Positions 13,509 through 14,031 of a stretch of DNA of 14,031 bases are shown piece by piece. The DNA comes from Marmoricola sp. GTDB taxonomy: Bacteria > Actinomycetota > Actinomycetes > Propionibacteriales > Nocardioidaceae. The notes under the pieces were generated by a model. That model was not told where the DNA came from. It worked only from the letters and a program-made list of their open reading frames with translations, and searched no databases. Within the stretch, counting starts at the first letter, position 1. Each line of letters starts with the position of its first letter. The stretch covers positions 1 through 14,031 of the forward strand of contig JASLCW010000193.1 in assembly GCA_030151765.1 (NCBI GenBank), read 5' to 3'. The translations under genes were made by a program, and so were the position numbers.

Positions 13509-13871
13509 ATGCAGATCGGGATCTTCAGCGTCGGCGACGTCACCACGGACCCGACCACCGGCCGGACGCCGACCGAGCACGAGCGCATCAAGAACACGGT
13601 CGCGATCGCCAAGCACGCCGAGGAGGTCGGTCTGGACGTCGTGGCGCTCGGGCAGCACCACAACCCGCCCTTCGCCGCCTCGTCCCCGACGACCACGCTG
13701 GCCTACATCGCCGCACAGACCGAGCGGATCATGCTCTCCACGAGCACCACGCTGATCACCACCACCGACCCGGTGCGGATCGCCGAGGACTACGCCCAGC
13801 TCCAGCACCTCTCCGACGGCCGCATGGACCTGATGCTCGGCCGCGGCAACACCGGCCCGGTCTACCCGTAG
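13509..13871 (+). CDS. Luciferase-like (LLM class) flavin-dependent oxidoreductase, truncated N-terminal part
   Basis: The 120-residue product is clearly the N-terminal third of a luciferase-like flavin monooxygenase: MQIGIFSVGD at the start, AEEVGLDVVALGQHH (38-52), TERIMLSTSTTLITTTDPVRIAEDYAQLQHLSDGR (71-105) and LMLGRGNTGPVYP (108-120). Family members are typically about 340-360 residues, so the protein is broken. The homologous sequence stops at 13867 and is followed at once by an inverted copy of the same family, and a TAG at 13869-13871 ends the frame at this junction. The start ATG has GGAGG 6 nt upstream and is preferred over the in-frame ATG at 13479, which lies inside the palindrome. 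An intact gene would reduce or oxygenate an unknown substrate with reduced flavin. As it stands it is probably non-functional or the product of an assembly join. Confidence 0.75.
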   Translation: MQIGIFSVGDVTTDPTTGRTPTEHERIKNTVAIAKHAEEVGLDVVALGQHHNPPFAASSPTTTLAYIAAQTERIMLSTSTTLITTTDPVRIAEDYAQLQHLSDGRMDLMLGRGNTGPVYP

Positions 13872-14031
13872 TTCTCGACGGCGAGCGCGATGCCCTCGCG
13901 GATGTCCTTGCCGAACCAGGGGTAGACCGGGGCGGTGTTGCCGCGGCCGAGCATCAGATCCATGCGCCCCTTGGCCAGGTGCTGCAGCATCGCGTAGTCC
14001 TCGGCGATGCGCACCGGGTCGTTGGTCGTGA
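13755..14031. repeat. Long inverted repeat formed by two diverged flavin-monooxygenase segments
   Basis: The arms at about 13755-13867 and 13920-14031 are reverse complements with about 14 mismatches in 112 bp. They are separated by 52 nt (13868-13919) that belong only to the minus-strand copy. The junction contains a small palindrome, CTAC-CC-GTAG (13862-13871), providing the stop codons of both frames. The right arm may continue beyond the window. Confidence 0.85.
13862..14031 (-). pseudogene. Inverted fragment of a second LLM-class flavin oxidoreductase gene
   Basis: Reading the minus strand from the window edge gives TTNDPVRIAEDYAMLQHL, then AKGRMDLMLGRGNTAPVYP, then WFGKDIREGIALAVENYG and a TAG (13864-13862). 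The first two blocks match residues 84-120 of the plus-strand gene; the third is the natural family continuation that the plus-strand copy lacks. The reading frame is open to the right edge, so an N-terminal part may lie outside the window, but the C-terminal two thirds are missing at this junction. Nucleotide identity between the copies over about 112 bp is roughly 87%, with most differences at third codon positions. Confidence 0.7.

Overview
This window looks like chromosomal DNA of a high-GC Gram-positive actinobacterium. The evidence is a very GC-rich sequence with GC-biased third codon positions, frequent GTG starts, an LPXTG surface protein, MMPL and YdbS/YdbT membrane proteins, and TANNNT -10 boxes placed 6-7 nt before start codons in the manner of actinobacterial leaderless promoters. 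Nocardioidaceae is my best guess from gene content. No rRNA, tRNA, CRISPR array, insertion sequence or phage gene is visible.

Layout from left to right. (1) The window opens inside a 3-hydroxyacyl-CoA dehydrogenase gene (3-734, +) that ends at a strong hairpin terminator (758-791). (2) A surface pair follows: a secreted LPNTG sortase substrate (934-1545) and a membrane-anchored DUF4012 protein (1583-3343). (3) Next is a tight four-gene operon: ACAD10/11-type acyl-CoA dehydrogenase (3374-4621), SDR oxidoreductase (4618-5379), APH-like acyl-CoA kinase (5376-6452) and histidine-phosphatase-fold protein (6456-7097). The first two junctions are ATGA overlaps. This matches the kinase plus dehydrogenase logic known from mammalian ACAD10/ACAD11 and Pseudomonas levulinate catabolism (LvaA, LvaC, LvaD), in which a 4-hydroxyacyl-CoA is phosphorylated and the phosphate is then eliminated. 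The window probably encodes a gamma-hydroxy/keto acid route feeding beta-oxidation. (4) A 225-bp gap (7098-7321) carries the most unusual element. Six 21-bp units form two three-unit arrays in opposite orientation, each with exact 32-bp periodicity, arranged in perfect dyad around 7193.5, while the spacers are unrelated in sequence. (5) A second SDR (7322-8071, +) converges on a YdbS/YdbT-like bPH2 pair (minus strand, 8068-10028), sharing a CTAG for both stop codons. (6) A VOC-family protein (10071-10442, +) diverges from ydbS, each apparently from a leaderless promoter. (7) A TetR regulator (minus) and an MMPL transporter (plus) diverge from a perfect 12-7-12 palindrome that also contains promoter-like hexamers on both strands. 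(8) The right edge holds the N-terminal third of a luciferase-like flavin monooxygenase joined directly to an inverted, roughly 87% identical copy of the same gene family. Both reading frames stop at the junction.

Main points for follow-up: the dyad repeat array at 7094-7293, the 4-hydroxyacyl-CoA-type operon with an associated phosphatase-fold protein that seems to lack one catalytic histidine, and the inverted flavin-monooxygenase junction, which is either a real rearrangement or a misassembly.
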